DNA of 52,501 nt from CAZHAX01 sp964530325 (GTDB lineage: Bacteria; Chloroflexota; Anaerolineae; B4-G1). The translations under genes were made by a program, and so were the position numbers. The DNA is taken from NCBI GenBank assembly GCA_964530325.1, contig CAZHAX010000021.1:1-52501 (forward strand), given 5' to 3'. The notes beneath the pieces are model-generated. The model ran no database searches and was not told the DNA's origin. It was given only the letters and a program-made list of their open reading frames with translations. How positions within the stretch are numbered: position 1 is the stretch's first letter; each line of letters begins with the position of its first letter. Positions 33,876 through 42,644 of the stretch are shown one piece after another.

Positions 33876-34778
33876 ATGCCCGTCTTCGGAGGGATCGAGG
33901 CTGGCGGTACGAAGTTCGTCTGCGCCGCCGGAACGGGCCCGGACGACATCCTCTCTGAAGCCCGCTATCGCACCACCTTGCCGGAGGAGACGCTGGCGAA
34001 CGCGGTCGCCTTCTTCCAGGAGCTGCCCCAAGACCAGACCCCGGCGGCGATCGGCATCGGGTCGTTTGGCCCCGTCGACCCAGACCCGAGTTCACCGACC
34101 TTCGGGCACATCACCACGACGCCCAAGCCGGGGTGGGCGAATACAGATGTGGCCGGCGCCTTCCGTCAAGCACTAGGATTGCCTATCGGGTTCGATACGG
34201 ACGTGAACGCGGCCGCCCTGGGCGAACTCCGCTGGGGAGCAGCGCAAGGGCTGGACACCTTCATCTATCTGACCATCGGCACCGGGATTGGCGGAGGCGG
34301 GCTGGCCAACGGCCGGCTGCTGCACGGCCTGATACATCCTGAGATGGGCCACATCCGAGTGCCCCGCCACCCCGAGGACGATTACGCCGGCTTCTGCCCG
34401 TTCCACGGCGACTGCCTGGAGGGCCTGGCCGCCGGACCGGCTATCGAAGGGCGCTGGGGCAGTCCGGGCGAGATGCTTCCTCCCGACCATCCGGCCTGGC
34501 AGATGGAGGCCTACTACCTGGCATCCGGGCTGGTGAACCTCATCCTGGCCCTGTCTCCGCAGCGCATCGTGCTGGGCGGCGGCGTAATGAGCCAGGAATA
34601 TCTCTTTCCCATGATCCGCAGCCAGGTTCAGACGCTACTCGGCGGCTATCTCCAGTCTCCAGCAATCAGCGAGCGGATCGACCAGTACATCGTGCCGGCG
34701 GCGTTGGGAGGGGACGCCGGCGTGCTCGGCGCGATCGCGCTCGCCGAGCGGCGCTGGCGGGAGATGGGCGCCGGGTAG
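33876..34778 (+). CDS. ROK family sugar kinase, fructokinase-like
   Basis: Seen: 300 residues from an ATG with GGGAGG four bases upstream. ROK phosphate loop GGIEAGGTKFVCA, substrate-side Asp in FDTDVNAAALGE, TIGTGIGGG and the zinc site HPEMGH plus GFCPFHGDCLEG. The CPFH-x2-C spacing and the GPAIEGRWG continuation fit the fructokinase branch (GmuE/YdhR/ScrK) better than glucokinase. Known: ATP-dependent phosphorylation of fructose (or mannose) in the cytoplasm. Followed 43 bases later by a lipoprotein gene, with no obvious functional link. Confidence 0.88.
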   Translation: MPVFGGIEAGGTKFVCAAGTGPDDILSEARYRTTLPEETLANAVAFFQELPQDQTPAAIGIGSFGPVDPDPSSPTFGHITTTPKPGWANTDVAGAFRQALGLPIGFDTDVNAAALGELRWGAAQGLDTFIYLTIGTGIGGGGLANGRLLHGLIHPEMGHIRVPRHPEDDYAGFCPFHGDCLEGLAAGPAIEGRWGSPGEMLPPDHPAWQMEAYYLASGLVNLILALSPQRIVLGGGVMSQEYLFPMIRSQVQTLLGGYLQSPAISERIDQYIVPAALGGDAGVLGAIALAERRWREMGAG

Positions 34779-34821
34779 GCGCTCGGCTGCCGCGCCGTCC
34801 AATCCGGGAGGGGAGCTGCGG

Positions 34822-35769
34822 ATGGAGAAGTCAGTCCGGCCTGCGATGCCGGGCATAGTGTTCACAATCGCAGCGCTTGCTGCCGGCTGCAGCGCAGCTC
34901 CGGCAGCGATCGAATCCCCGCCGCCGGGCTCCGCCACTGGGCAAACCTGGGCCCGGCCGCGGGACTCAATGGTCATGGTCTACGTCCCCCCTGGAACGCT
35001 CGATATGGGCAGCCCGGGGGACAGCCCGGAGGCCGATCCTGACGAGTACCCCAGCCACGCAGTCGCCGTCGACGGGTTCTTGATCGATAGCACCGAGGTC
35101 ACGGTCGCTCAGTTCCGCCTATTCGTCACCTCCGCGGGCTACGAGACGGAGGCGGAGATAGAGGGCTGGAGCGGGGTCTGGAGCGGCACAAGCTGGCAGC
35201 AGGTAGAAGGAGCCAGCTGGGAGCAGCCCGGTGGGCCTGGGACGCGTGCTCCGGACTCGCATCCCGTCACCCAGGTTGGCTGGACCGATGCCGCGGCCTA
35301 CTGCGAATGGGTTGGCGCCGAGTTGCCCACCGAGGCCCAGTGGGAGTACGCAGCCCGTGGAGCGGAGGGGCGGATCTACCCCTGGGGAGATGGCTTCGAC
35401 GGGACTAGGCTGAACTACTGCGATGTTAATTGCTCGCTGGGCTGGAGTGACGGCGGCCAAGATGACGGGCACCCTACTACTTCGCCCGCGGGCAGCTATG
35501 GCGGCGGGGCCAGTTGGTGCGGCGCGCTGGACTTGGCGGGCAATGTCTGGGAGTGGGTGGGGGATTGGTACGACGCGGGCTACTACGCCACGCGCCCTGC
35601 CGGCAATAGCACCGGTCCGGAGAGAGGCCAGGCCAGGGTGATGCGCGGCGGTAGCTGGGGCAACGACTCGAGCGACGTCCGCTCCGCCAACAGGAGCGGA
35701 AGCCCGCCGGGGACGCGCTTGCCCAGCATCGGCTTTCGCTGCGCTATGGCACCGCCAAGCGGCCAGTAG
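34822..35769 (+). CDS. SUMF1/FGE-like lipoprotein without the catalytic cysteine pair
   Basis: Seen: 315 residues. Lipobox LAAGC (about residues 19-23), then the SUMF1 fold: VPPGTLDMGS, EVTVAQFRLFV, HPVTQVGWTDAAAYCEW, LPTEAQWEYAARG, GNVWEWVGDWY and VMRGGSWGN near the end with IGFRCA. Known: true formylglycine-generating enzymes carry two cysteines just after the GGS motif; here the stretch reads GNDSSDVRS, so no such pair exists. Inferred: a surface protein using this fold for binding or for a non-heme-iron reaction, not sulfatase maturation. No sulfatase gene is in the window. Confidence 0.85.
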   Translation: MEKSVRPAMPGIVFTIAALAAGCSAAPAAIESPPPGSATGQTWARPRDSMVMVYVPPGTLDMGSPGDSPEADPDEYPSHAVAVDGFLIDSTEVTVAQFRLFVTSAGYETEAEIEGWSGVWSGTSWQQVEGASWEQPGGPGTRAPDSHPVTQVGWTDAAAYCEWVGAELPTEAQWEYAARGAEGRIYPWGDGFDGTRLNYCDVNCSLGWSDGGQDDGHPTTSPAGSYGGGASWCGALDLAGNVWEWVGDWYDAGYYATRPAGNSTGPERGQARVMRGGSWGNDSSDVRSANRSGSPPGTRLPSIGFRCAMAPPSGQ

Positions 35770-35820
35770 CACCACCAGCAGCGGAGCGGGAAGCGCTGCA
35801 ATGCCGCGCTCGCGCACAGC

Positions 35821-36396
35821 CTACGCCGGTGAACGTGCTCCCGCATACCTGGCCAGCCTCCTGCCCAGCTCGTAGGCTTCTTGCAGCGTCGCTTCCTTCT
35901 GCCGGACCTCTCCCCTCTTCGTGACGCCAGGCGCAATCACCGTGCCAACGAGGTCAATCTCCAGGTAGGCCAGGCTCCTCTCGAAGAAATCGACGACCGG
36001 CTCGGCAGTCTCGAAGCTCTCCTCCTCGCAGGGAACTACTATCACCGCCCGCTTTCCCCTTACCTTCACCCGGTTCTCCGGGCTGTTGAAGTACACGAAG
36101 CGATCGATGAACCCCTTCATCAAAGCAGTAGGCCCGTACCAGTAGACCGGAGTGCCCAGCACCAGCGCGTCCGCTTCGCCTATCGCCGCATACAACTGGT
36201 TCATGTCGTCCCTCTTGCTGCACTCCTTCCCCGCCCAGCAGGTGTGGCAGCCGTCACACTCACGAATCGTGAGGTCGCCCAGAAGGACGGTGTCTGTGAC
36301 AGCCCCTTCCGCCTCCGCGCCGTCCAGCATTCGGGAGACCAGTACATGAGTGTTCCCCTTCCTCCGCGGACTGCCGACAACCCCAAGTATCTTCAT
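35821..36396 (-). CDS. NADPH-dependent FMN reductase family, iron-sulfur flavoprotein-like
   Basis: Seen: 191 residues from an ATG with GGAGGT upstream. Flavodoxin-like start (MKILGVVGSPRRKGNTH, FMN phosphate loop SPRRKGNT), a Cys cluster C47, C50, C53, C59 (CDGCHTCWAGKEC) and TPVYWYGPTALMKGFIDR. Known: this pattern is found in iron-sulfur flavoproteins and related reductases, where such cysteines can bind a [4Fe-4S] cluster next to FMN. Inferred: cytoplasmic electron-transfer flavoprotein, possibly for oxygen or quinone reduction. A strong promoter lies at 36468-36495; the frame open to 36495 starts within the -35 box and is rejected. Confidence 0.87.
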   Translation of the reverse strand: MKILGVVGSPRRKGNTHVLVSRMLDGAEAEGAVTDTVLLGDLTIRECDGCHTCWAGKECSKRDDMNQLYAAIGEADALVLGTPVYWYGPTALMKGFIDRFVYFNSPENRVKVRGKRAVIVVPCEEESFETAEPVVDFFERSLAYLEIDLVGTVIAPGVTKRGEVRQKEATLQEAYELGRRLARYAGARSPA

Positions 36397-36467
36397 TCCG
36401 ACCTCCCGCCATACCAGGCGGACGCGGACGAGGCGGCCGCACGCTGTGTTCTTCTCTTCTCGCCCGC

Positions 36468-36495
36468 AGTATACGTATGAGCGGCATTCCGTCAA
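36468..36495 (-). promoter_or_regulatory. strong promoter of the flavoprotein gene
   Basis: Minus strand TTGACG (36490-36495), 16 bases, TATACT (36468-36473); 10 of 12 positions fit, about 70 bases ahead of the ATG. Confidence 0.7.
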
Positions 36496-36628
36496 TCACA
36501 CTACGGCGCAGGAGCCGTCTTCGCTGCTTCCGTCTTCCGGGCTTACCACCCCAGCACCAGGCCGCAGCTACCCCTCGGCTTGGCCCTGCGCCTCGCCCAC
36601 CGCGGGCGGGCGCGGTGCCAACACCCCC

Positions 36629-36657
36629 TTGACAGCCGGCCGTCCGCCTGATAGACT
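36629..36657 (+). promoter_or_regulatory. promoter of the structured leader
   Basis: Consensus TTGACA (36629-36634), 17 bases, TAGACT (36652-36657). Transcription would start near 36664, about 236 bases before the next start codon. Confidence 0.7.
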
Positions 36658-36663
36658 GATCAG

Positions 36664-36829
36664 CAGAATCGAATAGCTCCGTGGCTCGCGCCCCGTCCGG
36701 CACTCCCGCCCACCTTGCGGGAGGGGGCCGGAGCAGTCACACACCGTTGAGCGCGAGGCCAGCCGGACAGAGCTGGCGTTAGCCATAGGCCAGAACAACC
36801 CTTCAGGGTGTTCTGGCCTTCTTTGTTGC
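36664..36829 (+). ncRNA. candidate structured RNA or attenuator leader
   Basis: Seen: a transcript of about 165 bases is framed by a good promoter and an intrinsic terminator, contains no ATG, and folds well on paper. It has a hairpin TCCGGC/GCCGGA enclosing CTCCCGC/GCGGGAG, a longer pairing of TGGCTCGCGC with GCGCGAGGCCA, and GCCAGC (36758-36763) with GCTGGC (36772-36777). The CTGGC of that last arm can instead pair with GCCAG (36789-36793) in the terminator, a possible switch. Inferred: either the regulated leader of the 36900 gene or a stand-alone small RNA. I match it to no known family with confidence. Confidence 0.5.
36788..36826 (+). terminator. intrinsic terminator in the leader
   Basis: GGCCAGAACA and TGTTCTGGCC plus an inner CCC/GGG form a 13-bp stem with one bulged A and loop TTCA (36788-36818), followed by TTCTTTGTT. 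This is the only hairpin in the window with a clear T-rich tail. Confidence 0.75.
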
Positions 36830-36899
36830 CTTCGTCGACCCATCGTGGAGCCGGCGCCGCAGCCGGCGCGCACGTCGCTCAGCCAAGGAGGAAAACAGG

Positions 36900-39800
36900 A
36901 TGCCAGGAATGGGACAGGAAGGGAAGCGGCAGGTTGCCGCTCGCCTCAGCGCCGCGTGTCTTTCCGGCTGCCTGGTGCTGGCAGCAGTCACTCGCACACT
37001 GCAGCAAGCCAGCAACGCAGCAGTCGATGTGTCCGCAGCACCGCTAGACGTCGTCTTCAATGAGATAGCCTGGATGGGCACTGCCGCGGACTACAGGGAC
37101 GAGTGGATCGAGCTCTACAACAACGCGGCGCACGACATCGATCTGACCGGCTGGTCGATCGTCGCCGGGGACGGCACGCCGGCAGTCTCGCTCACAGGAG
37201 CAATCCCGGCAGGCGGCTTCTTCCTGCTCGAGCGGGGCGACGACAGCATAGGTGACTTGCCGGCCGACCTGGTCTATACCGGTGCACTGGAGAACGACCC
37301 GGCGGCGGAGAGCCTCGCGCTGCTAGACGGGGATGGCCAGGTTGTCGACACTGCCAATGGTGACGGGGGTCAGTGGCCGGCCGGCGACAGCGCTGCGAAG
37401 AGGACGATGGAACGGGTGGATCCCGCTGGAACGGACAGCGGCGCGAACTGGTGCACGAACGACGGGCTGACCAGAAACGGAAGCGATGCCGCCGGCAACC
37501 CAGTCCAGGGCACACCGGGAGAGCACAGTTCCTGCTACTCCCCGCCCGGCCTCAGCCTGATCAAGACGGGGCCGCGCGCCGCTACCTCCGGGCAGGTTCT
37601 GACCTATCACCTCGCGCTGGCAAACACAGGTAGCGAGACCATCAGCAGCGTCATCATCACCGACGCGCTGCCCTCGGGAACAGCCTTCGCCGGCCAGCGC
37701 TCGCCGTTTCCCTTCTGGCAGCCCTCTCCGGGCCTGCTCCGCTGGGAGCTAGACGATCTCGCGCCGGGCTCTGATACCTCGATCGTGATCTCCTTGCAGG
37801 TTGGAACTGCACTCAGTGGCACGCTGACCAACGTTGCCACGGCCGCTTACGAAGGCGTTGCGCGCAGTTCCTCCTGGTCGGCCGCTGTTCATCCTCCTAT
37901 ACTGCTCTACGCGCTCGCCCCCGGCAGCTACGAAGGCAGCGGAGAGGCCATCGCCCTGATCAACGCCGGCGCCTTCACCTACCCATTGAGCGGGTGGTCG
38001 GTGAGCGACGATGCGAACACTCGTCCCGTTTCCCTGCCCACCGGAGCCACGCTGGCCCCGGGCCAGATCGCGTGGCTTGCTCAGGATGCTGACGCCTTCT
38101 ACCGCGTCTGGGGATTCGACGCTGCCTGGGCAGCTCAGGCCCTGACCCGTCCCGTCCAGGCGCTCGAGGGATCCTGGCCCGCCCATCTCTTCACCGATGC
38201 CGGGGAGAGTGCATACCTCCTCGACCCGGAGGACAACGCCGTCGACGCACTCGCCTACGGCACGGGTTCGGCAGATTGCGGCTGGTCGGGCCCCTCCGTC
38301 CCCCATCCCTACGCTGGCTACATCACGAAGCAGGTGCTGTACCGGAAGCTCGATCAGTCAACAGGCCTTCCAGTGGCGGACACCGACAGAGCGGCCGACT
38401 GGGCTCAGGACCCGGACGACCCGGTAGACGGGCGCAGGCTGCGCCTCCCGGGTTGGGATCTGGAGGTGCTCTACTTCCCAGCCGAACTCACTGCCGCCGC
38501 CGGCCTCACCCTCGCGGCTGCCCCGGACGCCGCCCTGGACGTCGTCTCTGAAACGATAGCCTCAGCGCACGAGACTCTGCGAATAGAGGCTTACACGCTC
38601 GAGAGCCTGCACATCTACAACGCCATCGAAGAGCGCATCCAGGCCGGGGTCACCGTGACGATCCTGCTCGAGAGCGGACCTACCGGCGGCTTCGACGACA
38701 CCGGGCGCTGGATCGCCGAGCGTCTGCACGACCCACCGTCCAGCACGGTCTATTTCATGGGGGCGGCCGCGCCCCGCTACCGTTGCCAACACGCCAAGTT
38801 CATTCTCGTCGACGATGCTCTGGCACTCGTGAGCACGGACAACTTCGCCAAGAACTCGATGCCCTCCGATCCGAAGGGCAACGGCACGTTCGGGCAGCGC
38901 GGATTCGTCGCCGTGACAGACAGTCCCGGCGTCGTCGCCCGCCTAGCCGAGGTCTTCAGCCGCGACTGTGACGCAGGGCACCATCTCGACGTCGTGCCGT
39001 ACGATTCATCATACGCGCCGCCCGCCGAGTTCGTCCCGCTCGAATCGCCGGACTGGACTAGCTACAGCGCACCGTTCACCGGCACACTGGTGACTACCGC
39101 AACTCGCATCACGGTCCTGCACTCCCCGGAGAACGCACTCCGAAGCGACGGCGGGCTACTCGGCCTGCTGAGCCGCGCCGGCGCTGGGGACAGCGTCGCT
39201 CTCATGCAGATGAGCGAGCCGATCACCTGGACGACTGACAAGCGCAGCGCCGGCCTGAATCCTCGGGTGCAGGCGCTGCTCGCCGCCGCCCGCCGTGGGG
39301 CCACGGTACGGATCCTTCTCGACTCCTACTACGACGACGAGGAGGCGCTTGACGGGAACACTGCGGCCTGCTTGCACCTGAACCTGACTGCCTCTCGAGA
39401 GGAGTTGAACCTCTCTTGCCGTCTTGGCAACGTGACCGGCCTGGGAATCCACGCTAAGGTATTCGCCATCCGCGTCGGGGAGGAGCGGTGGGTACACCTG
39501 GGCAGTATCAACGGCACGGAGAGTTCGAATAAGGCCAACCGGGAGGTGGCTCTCCAGGTGGAAACGCCTGAGGGCTATGGCTGGCTGCTGTCCGTCTTCG
39601 AACACGACTGGCAGTTGAGCGCCGGACCCCTGACCCCCCGCTGCTGGCTTCCTGTAGTCTACGAGGATTACGTCTTCCCCTCCGACCACCCTCTCGTCAG
39701 TGAGGTCCTGGTCAATCCAGTCGGGCAGGACGCCTCGGCCGAGTGGATTGAGCTCTTCAACCCCGGCGACGCAGTTGACGTCAGCGGCTGGATGTTGGGC

Positions 39801-40250
39801 GACGCTCTCAGAGCCGGCTCTTTCGGCGACGGCCTGTACACCTTCCCGATAGGGACCCAACTCGCCCGCGGCCAGGTCGTGGCCGTCGCCGCCTGTGCCA
39901 CTCATTTCGCCGCCGACTACGGATTCCTGCCGGACTACGAGTGGACGGGCTGCTCTGCGGATGTGGCCGATCTGGAACCCGCCGGCACCTGGGACGGCTT
40001 CGGCCTGGCTCTGGGCAACACGACGGACGAGGTACTGCTGCTGGCCGCCGGCGGTGAGACGGTTGACAGCCTGGCCTGGGGTGGAGCGCCGCGGGCGGGC
40101 GTGCTACCGTTCATGGACTACACGTCGACTCTGCCCAGTGGGCGCTCGCTCAAGCGATACCCACCGGCGTCGGATCGCAACGACTGCTCGCGCGACTTCT
40201 ACGTCAGCTCCAGCCCATCGCCGGGGGCCGTACCGGGAGGCAAGAGCTGA
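36900..40250 (+). CDS. large secreted protein: lamin-tail, DUF11 and phospholipase-D-like domains
   Basis: Seen: 1116 residues from an ATG with AAGGAGG eight bases upstream. After a hydrophobic segment (about 16-30) come a lamin-tail domain (FNEIAWMGTAADYRDEWIEL), a DUF11-type repeat (GQVLTYHLALANTGS, about 225-325), and a second lamin-tail-like domain. Two phospholipase-D-like halves follow, with HKD motifs at 631 (HAKFILVDD) and 851 (HAKVFAIRV), then WLPVV (916-920) and a C-terminal lamin-tail domain (SEVLVNPVGQDASAEWIEL). The second HKD lacks its Asp. Known: PLD enzymes hydrolyse phosphodiesters of lipids or nucleic acids; lamin-tail domains are common next to extracellular nucleases. Inferred: cell-surface phosphodiesterase. 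Confidence 0.85.
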   Translation: MPGMGQEGKRQVAARLSAACLSGCLVLAAVTRTLQQASNAAVDVSAAPLDVVFNEIAWMGTAADYRDEWIELYNNAAHDIDLTGWSIVAGDGTPAVSLTGAIPAGGFFLLERGDDSIGDLPADLVYTGALENDPAAESLALLDGDGQVVDTANGDGGQWPAGDSAAKRTMERVDPAGTDSGANWCTNDGLTRNGSDAAGNPVQGTPGEHSSCYSPPGLSLIKTGPRAATSGQVLTYHLALANTGSETISSVIITDALPSGTAFAGQRSPFPFWQPSPGLLRWELDDLAPGSDTSIVISLQVGTALSGTLTNVATAAYEGVARSSSWSAAVHPPILLYALAPGSYEGSGEAIALINAGAFTYPLSGWSVSDDANTRPVSLPTGATLAPGQIAWLAQDADAFYRVWGFDAAWAAQALTRPVQALEGSWPAHLFTDAGESAYLLDPEDNAVDALAYGTGSADCGWSGPSVPHPYAGYITKQVLYRKLDQSTGLPVADTDRAADWAQDPDDPVDGRRLRLPGWDLEVLYFPAELTAAAGLTLAAAPDAALDVVSETIASAHETLRIEAYTLESLHIYNAIEERIQAGVTVTILLESGPTGGFDDTGRWIAERLHDPPSSTVYFMGAAAPRYRCQHAKFILVDDALALVSTDNFAKNSMPSDPKGNGTFGQRGFVAVTDSPGVVARLAEVFSRDCDAGHHLDVVPYDSSYAPPAEFVPLESPDWTSYSAPFTGTLVTTATRITVLHSPENALRSDGGLLGLLSRAGAGDSVALMQMSEPITWTTDKRSAGLNPRVQALLAAARRGATVRILLDSYYDDEEALDGNTAACLHLNLTASREELNLSCRLGNVTGLGIHAKVFAIRVGEERWVHLGSINGTESSNKANREVALQVETPEGYGWLLSVFEHDWQLSAGPLTPRCWLPVVYEDYVFPSDHPLVSEVLVNPVGQDASAEWIELFNPGDAVDVSGWMLGDALRAGSFGDGLYTFPIGTQLARGQVVAVAACATHFAADYGFLPDYEWTGCSADVADLEPAGTWDGFGLALGNTTDEVLLLAAGGETVDSLAWGGAPRAGVLPFMDYTSTLPSGRSLKRYPPASDRNDCSRDFYVSSSPSPGAVPGGKS

Positions 40251-40319
40251 GCCTGACGGCACATCCGGCGATGCGGCGGGGCGGCCCGTGCCGGCGCTAG
40301 CGGTTCAGACAATCCTAGA

Positions 40320-40337
40320 GGGGATCGCCAGATCCCC
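40320..40337. terminator. terminator hairpin between convergent genes
   Basis: GGGGATC (40320-40326) and GATCCCC (40331-40337) form a perfect 7-bp stem with a 4-base loop, between gene ends at 40250 and 40359. Confidence 0.5.
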
Positions 40338-40358
40338 GACCTGCTACGGCCAGGAGTG

Positions 40359-42644
40359 CTAGGGCGCGCGCACCTCAACCTGCGCCAGTGTCACGGAGTC
40401 GCCTGCCTGGGCGCCACCCGAATCGAATACCGGCAGCCGGGCGCCGTCGACAAGCCCGTACAGCCCGACGACGATGGCGTACTCCCCAGCAGGCGCATCA
40501 TCGGCCAGCGGGATCTGGTAGCTATCGGCGATCACTTGACCTGGTGCCCAAACCGTCGTCGGCACCTGGCTGTTGACGGGTTCGCTGTCGACCTGGCCCC
40601 AGAGGAAGTCACCGGTGGACGCATTCCAGGTCTCCCCCACGATGTGGGTGAAGACCTTGTAGCGCCTCTCTACGATCTCGGCTGCCTGCCAGTAGAGAGT
40701 CAGTTCGACCGTACCTCCCGGCTCGACGACGGCCCCGTCCAGATCGTATCCCAGCAGCACTATCGATGCACCCAGCCGGACATCGAGCAGGTGCCCGATG
40801 TCGCCCAGAGCAGCAACCGAGCCTGCGCCACGGCGCACGAGGTCGAAACAGGCAACGTCGTGCACGCATCCATCAGCCGCGCAGACGCTCAAGCAGTAGC
40901 CCCCAGGCGGCAGGTCCGGTGTGAGCGGCAGGTCCACCTGCTGCAGCGTGGCTCCTGTGCTCGCCGCTGGCGGCGGAGGCTCGCCTACCGCCTTCTCCAC
41001 TGCGCCAGAGACCGAGACTGCGATCTCACCCGCTGGCAGGTCCTCCCAATACAGGAAAAGGTGCGCGGTATCTCCCACCAGATAGCGCGGCAGGCCCAGC
41101 CACGACCCGAGCAGAGTCACGCCCGGTGCCAGCTCCCGCGAGACATTGTCCGGCACGGCAGACCCAGGCGCGAGATCGTAGAGTGCCGCGGCCCGCCCCG
41201 GCGTACGCGCATAGACTGCAAGGTCGCTCTCGGCAAATGACCAGCTAGCCATGGCCTCGGCCCTCCGCTCCAACCAGCCCCGAACGAGGCTGGCCGGGTC
41301 GGCACGCTGCGCATCGGGCGTTGTGACCAGCCACACCGCCTCTGCCCGCTCCCATGCCTTCTGCAGGAGACGGTCGACGGCTCCCTCATCAAGCGGTGCT
41401 CCATATGGCACGCCGCTCCACTCGCCCGCGTACTGGGCGGCAAAGAGCGGCCAGTCCTTGTCCGTATGCAACAGCACCGCGTCGTCCGGCCGGCGGTGAG
41501 CCGCCAGAGCCCCGGCAAGAGAGACCAGATCGTCCCGCCGGGCGCGCCCTGGATAGAGCGACGCCAGGCCCAGAAGGGCCGAGGACACAACCAGGGCAGC
41601 CCCCAGCCACGCCAGTCCCTGCCGCCTCCGGGCCAGCGCGGACAGCCCCCACGCCAGAAGAGCGTAGAAGCAGACCGCCAGCGGAAGGAAGTACCGGGGC
41701 GCCAGCAGCCTGCCAAACGGTATCTCTATCGGCAGCGCGAAGACAAACACAATCAGTGCAGGGAGCACGACGCCCAGGACGAGCATCCACATTCCAGCCG
41801 TCTGCCGGGCAGTGCGCCGGGCTCGAATCAGAGCAGCCAGGCCAGCGAGAAGTATCGCCAAGGAGCCAAGCGCCGGCACAAGGTACGCTTCAACGTTGAC
41901 CGGAACACCGACAGCCAGCATGACCACGTAGAGCCGCAGGAACTCAAGCAGCGAAACCGGCTCGGCCGAGGACCAGGTGGGCATACGCCCGGCCGAGAGG
42001 AGCAGCCAGGGCAGAAGCAGGGCTGCGGCAGCCAGTTGGGCCCCTATCCAATATGCCAGCTCCCGCAGCGGACGGCCGCGGCGGAGCCACACGAGAAGGA
42101 AGGCCAGGCTGGCCACCAGCGGGACGACGACCGCAAGATACAGGGTGCACACCGCTGCAGCCGCGGCGAGCACGTACGCTGCCCAGCTGCGCCAGTCGCC
42201 TCTCCGCCAGAGCCGTACCGCCATCCACAGGGCCGCCGTGCCAAAGGTTGCAGCCCAGATGTACATTCGGATCTCCTGAGACCAGGTGACAGCGAAGCGC
42301 GAGAGCGCCAGGAGCAGTGCGGCCAGCAGCCCGGCGCGGCGGCCGCCCAGCTCTAGGGCCAGCCGGTAGAGCAAGGCCACGCCAACAGTCCCTGCCAGTG
42401 CGGACGGAAAGCGCAGCAGGAACTCACCATCGCCGGTCAGCAGCCACCAGGCTCGCAGGATCAGGTAGTACAGCGGCGGATGCACGTCATGGGCCGCCCA
42501 GTCAAGGAGCTCCGCCGCCGGAAGACGGGCCAGGTAGGCTCCCACCCCCTCGTCCCACCAGATGTTGTGATCCGCCAGCCCCCACAGCCGAAGCCCAAAG
42601 GCGAGGAGCAGCAGCCACAGCAGGGCCCCCCTATCGCGCCTCAT
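40359..42644 (-). CDS. family 39-type (ArnT/PMT-like) membrane glycosyltransferase
   Basis: Seen: 761 residues. About ten membrane spans in the first 430 residues. The first periplasmic loop has the acidic motif NIWWDEGVGAY expected to hold the catalytic Asp, and HPPLYYLILRAWW follows the second span. The C-terminal 300 residues are soluble and beta-rich (VELTLYWQAAE, VFTHIVG). Known: such enzymes move a sugar from a polyprenyl-phosphate donor to a protein or lipid outside the membrane. Start overlaps the GT4 stop (ATGA), so the pair is translationally coupled. Acceptor unknown. Confidence 0.85.
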   Translation of the reverse strand: MRRDRGALLWLLLLAFGLRLWGLADHNIWWDEGVGAYLARLPAAELLDWAAHDVHPPLYYLILRAWWLLTGDGEFLLRFPSALAGTVGVALLYRLALELGGRRAGLLAALLLALSRFAVTWSQEIRMYIWAATFGTAALWMAVRLWRRGDWRSWAAYVLAAAAAVCTLYLAVVVPLVASLAFLLVWLRRGRPLRELAYWIGAQLAAAALLLPWLLLSAGRMPTWSSAEPVSLLEFLRLYVVMLAVGVPVNVEAYLVPALGSLAILLAGLAALIRARRTARQTAGMWMLVLGVVLPALIVFVFALPIEIPFGRLLAPRYFLPLAVCFYALLAWGLSALARRRQGLAWLGAALVVSSALLGLASLYPGRARRDDLVSLAGALAAHRRPDDAVLLHTDKDWPLFAAQYAGEWSGVPYGAPLDEGAVDRLLQKAWERAEAVWLVTTPDAQRADPASLVRGWLERRAEAMASWSFAESDLAVYARTPGRAAALYDLAPGSAVPDNVSRELAPGVTLLGSWLGLPRYLVGDTAHLFLYWEDLPAGEIAVSVSGAVEKAVGEPPPPAASTGATLQQVDLPLTPDLPPGGYCLSVCAADGCVHDVACFDLVRRGAGSVAALGDIGHLLDVRLGASIVLLGYDLDGAVVEPGGTVELTLYWQAAEIVERRYKVFTHIVGETWNASTGDFLWGQVDSEPVNSQVPTTVWAPGQVIADSYQIPLADDAPAGEYAIVVGLYGLVDGARLPVFDSGGAQAGDSVTLAQVEVRAP

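Noticed and set aside
36664..36829. Cobalamin riboswitch
   Set aside because: CCGGAGCAGTCACACACCG and AGCCGGACAGAGCTGGC weakly recall btuB-leader elements, but the conserved GCCACTG box and the 5' GGGAA region are missing and the downstream gene is not related to cobalamin.
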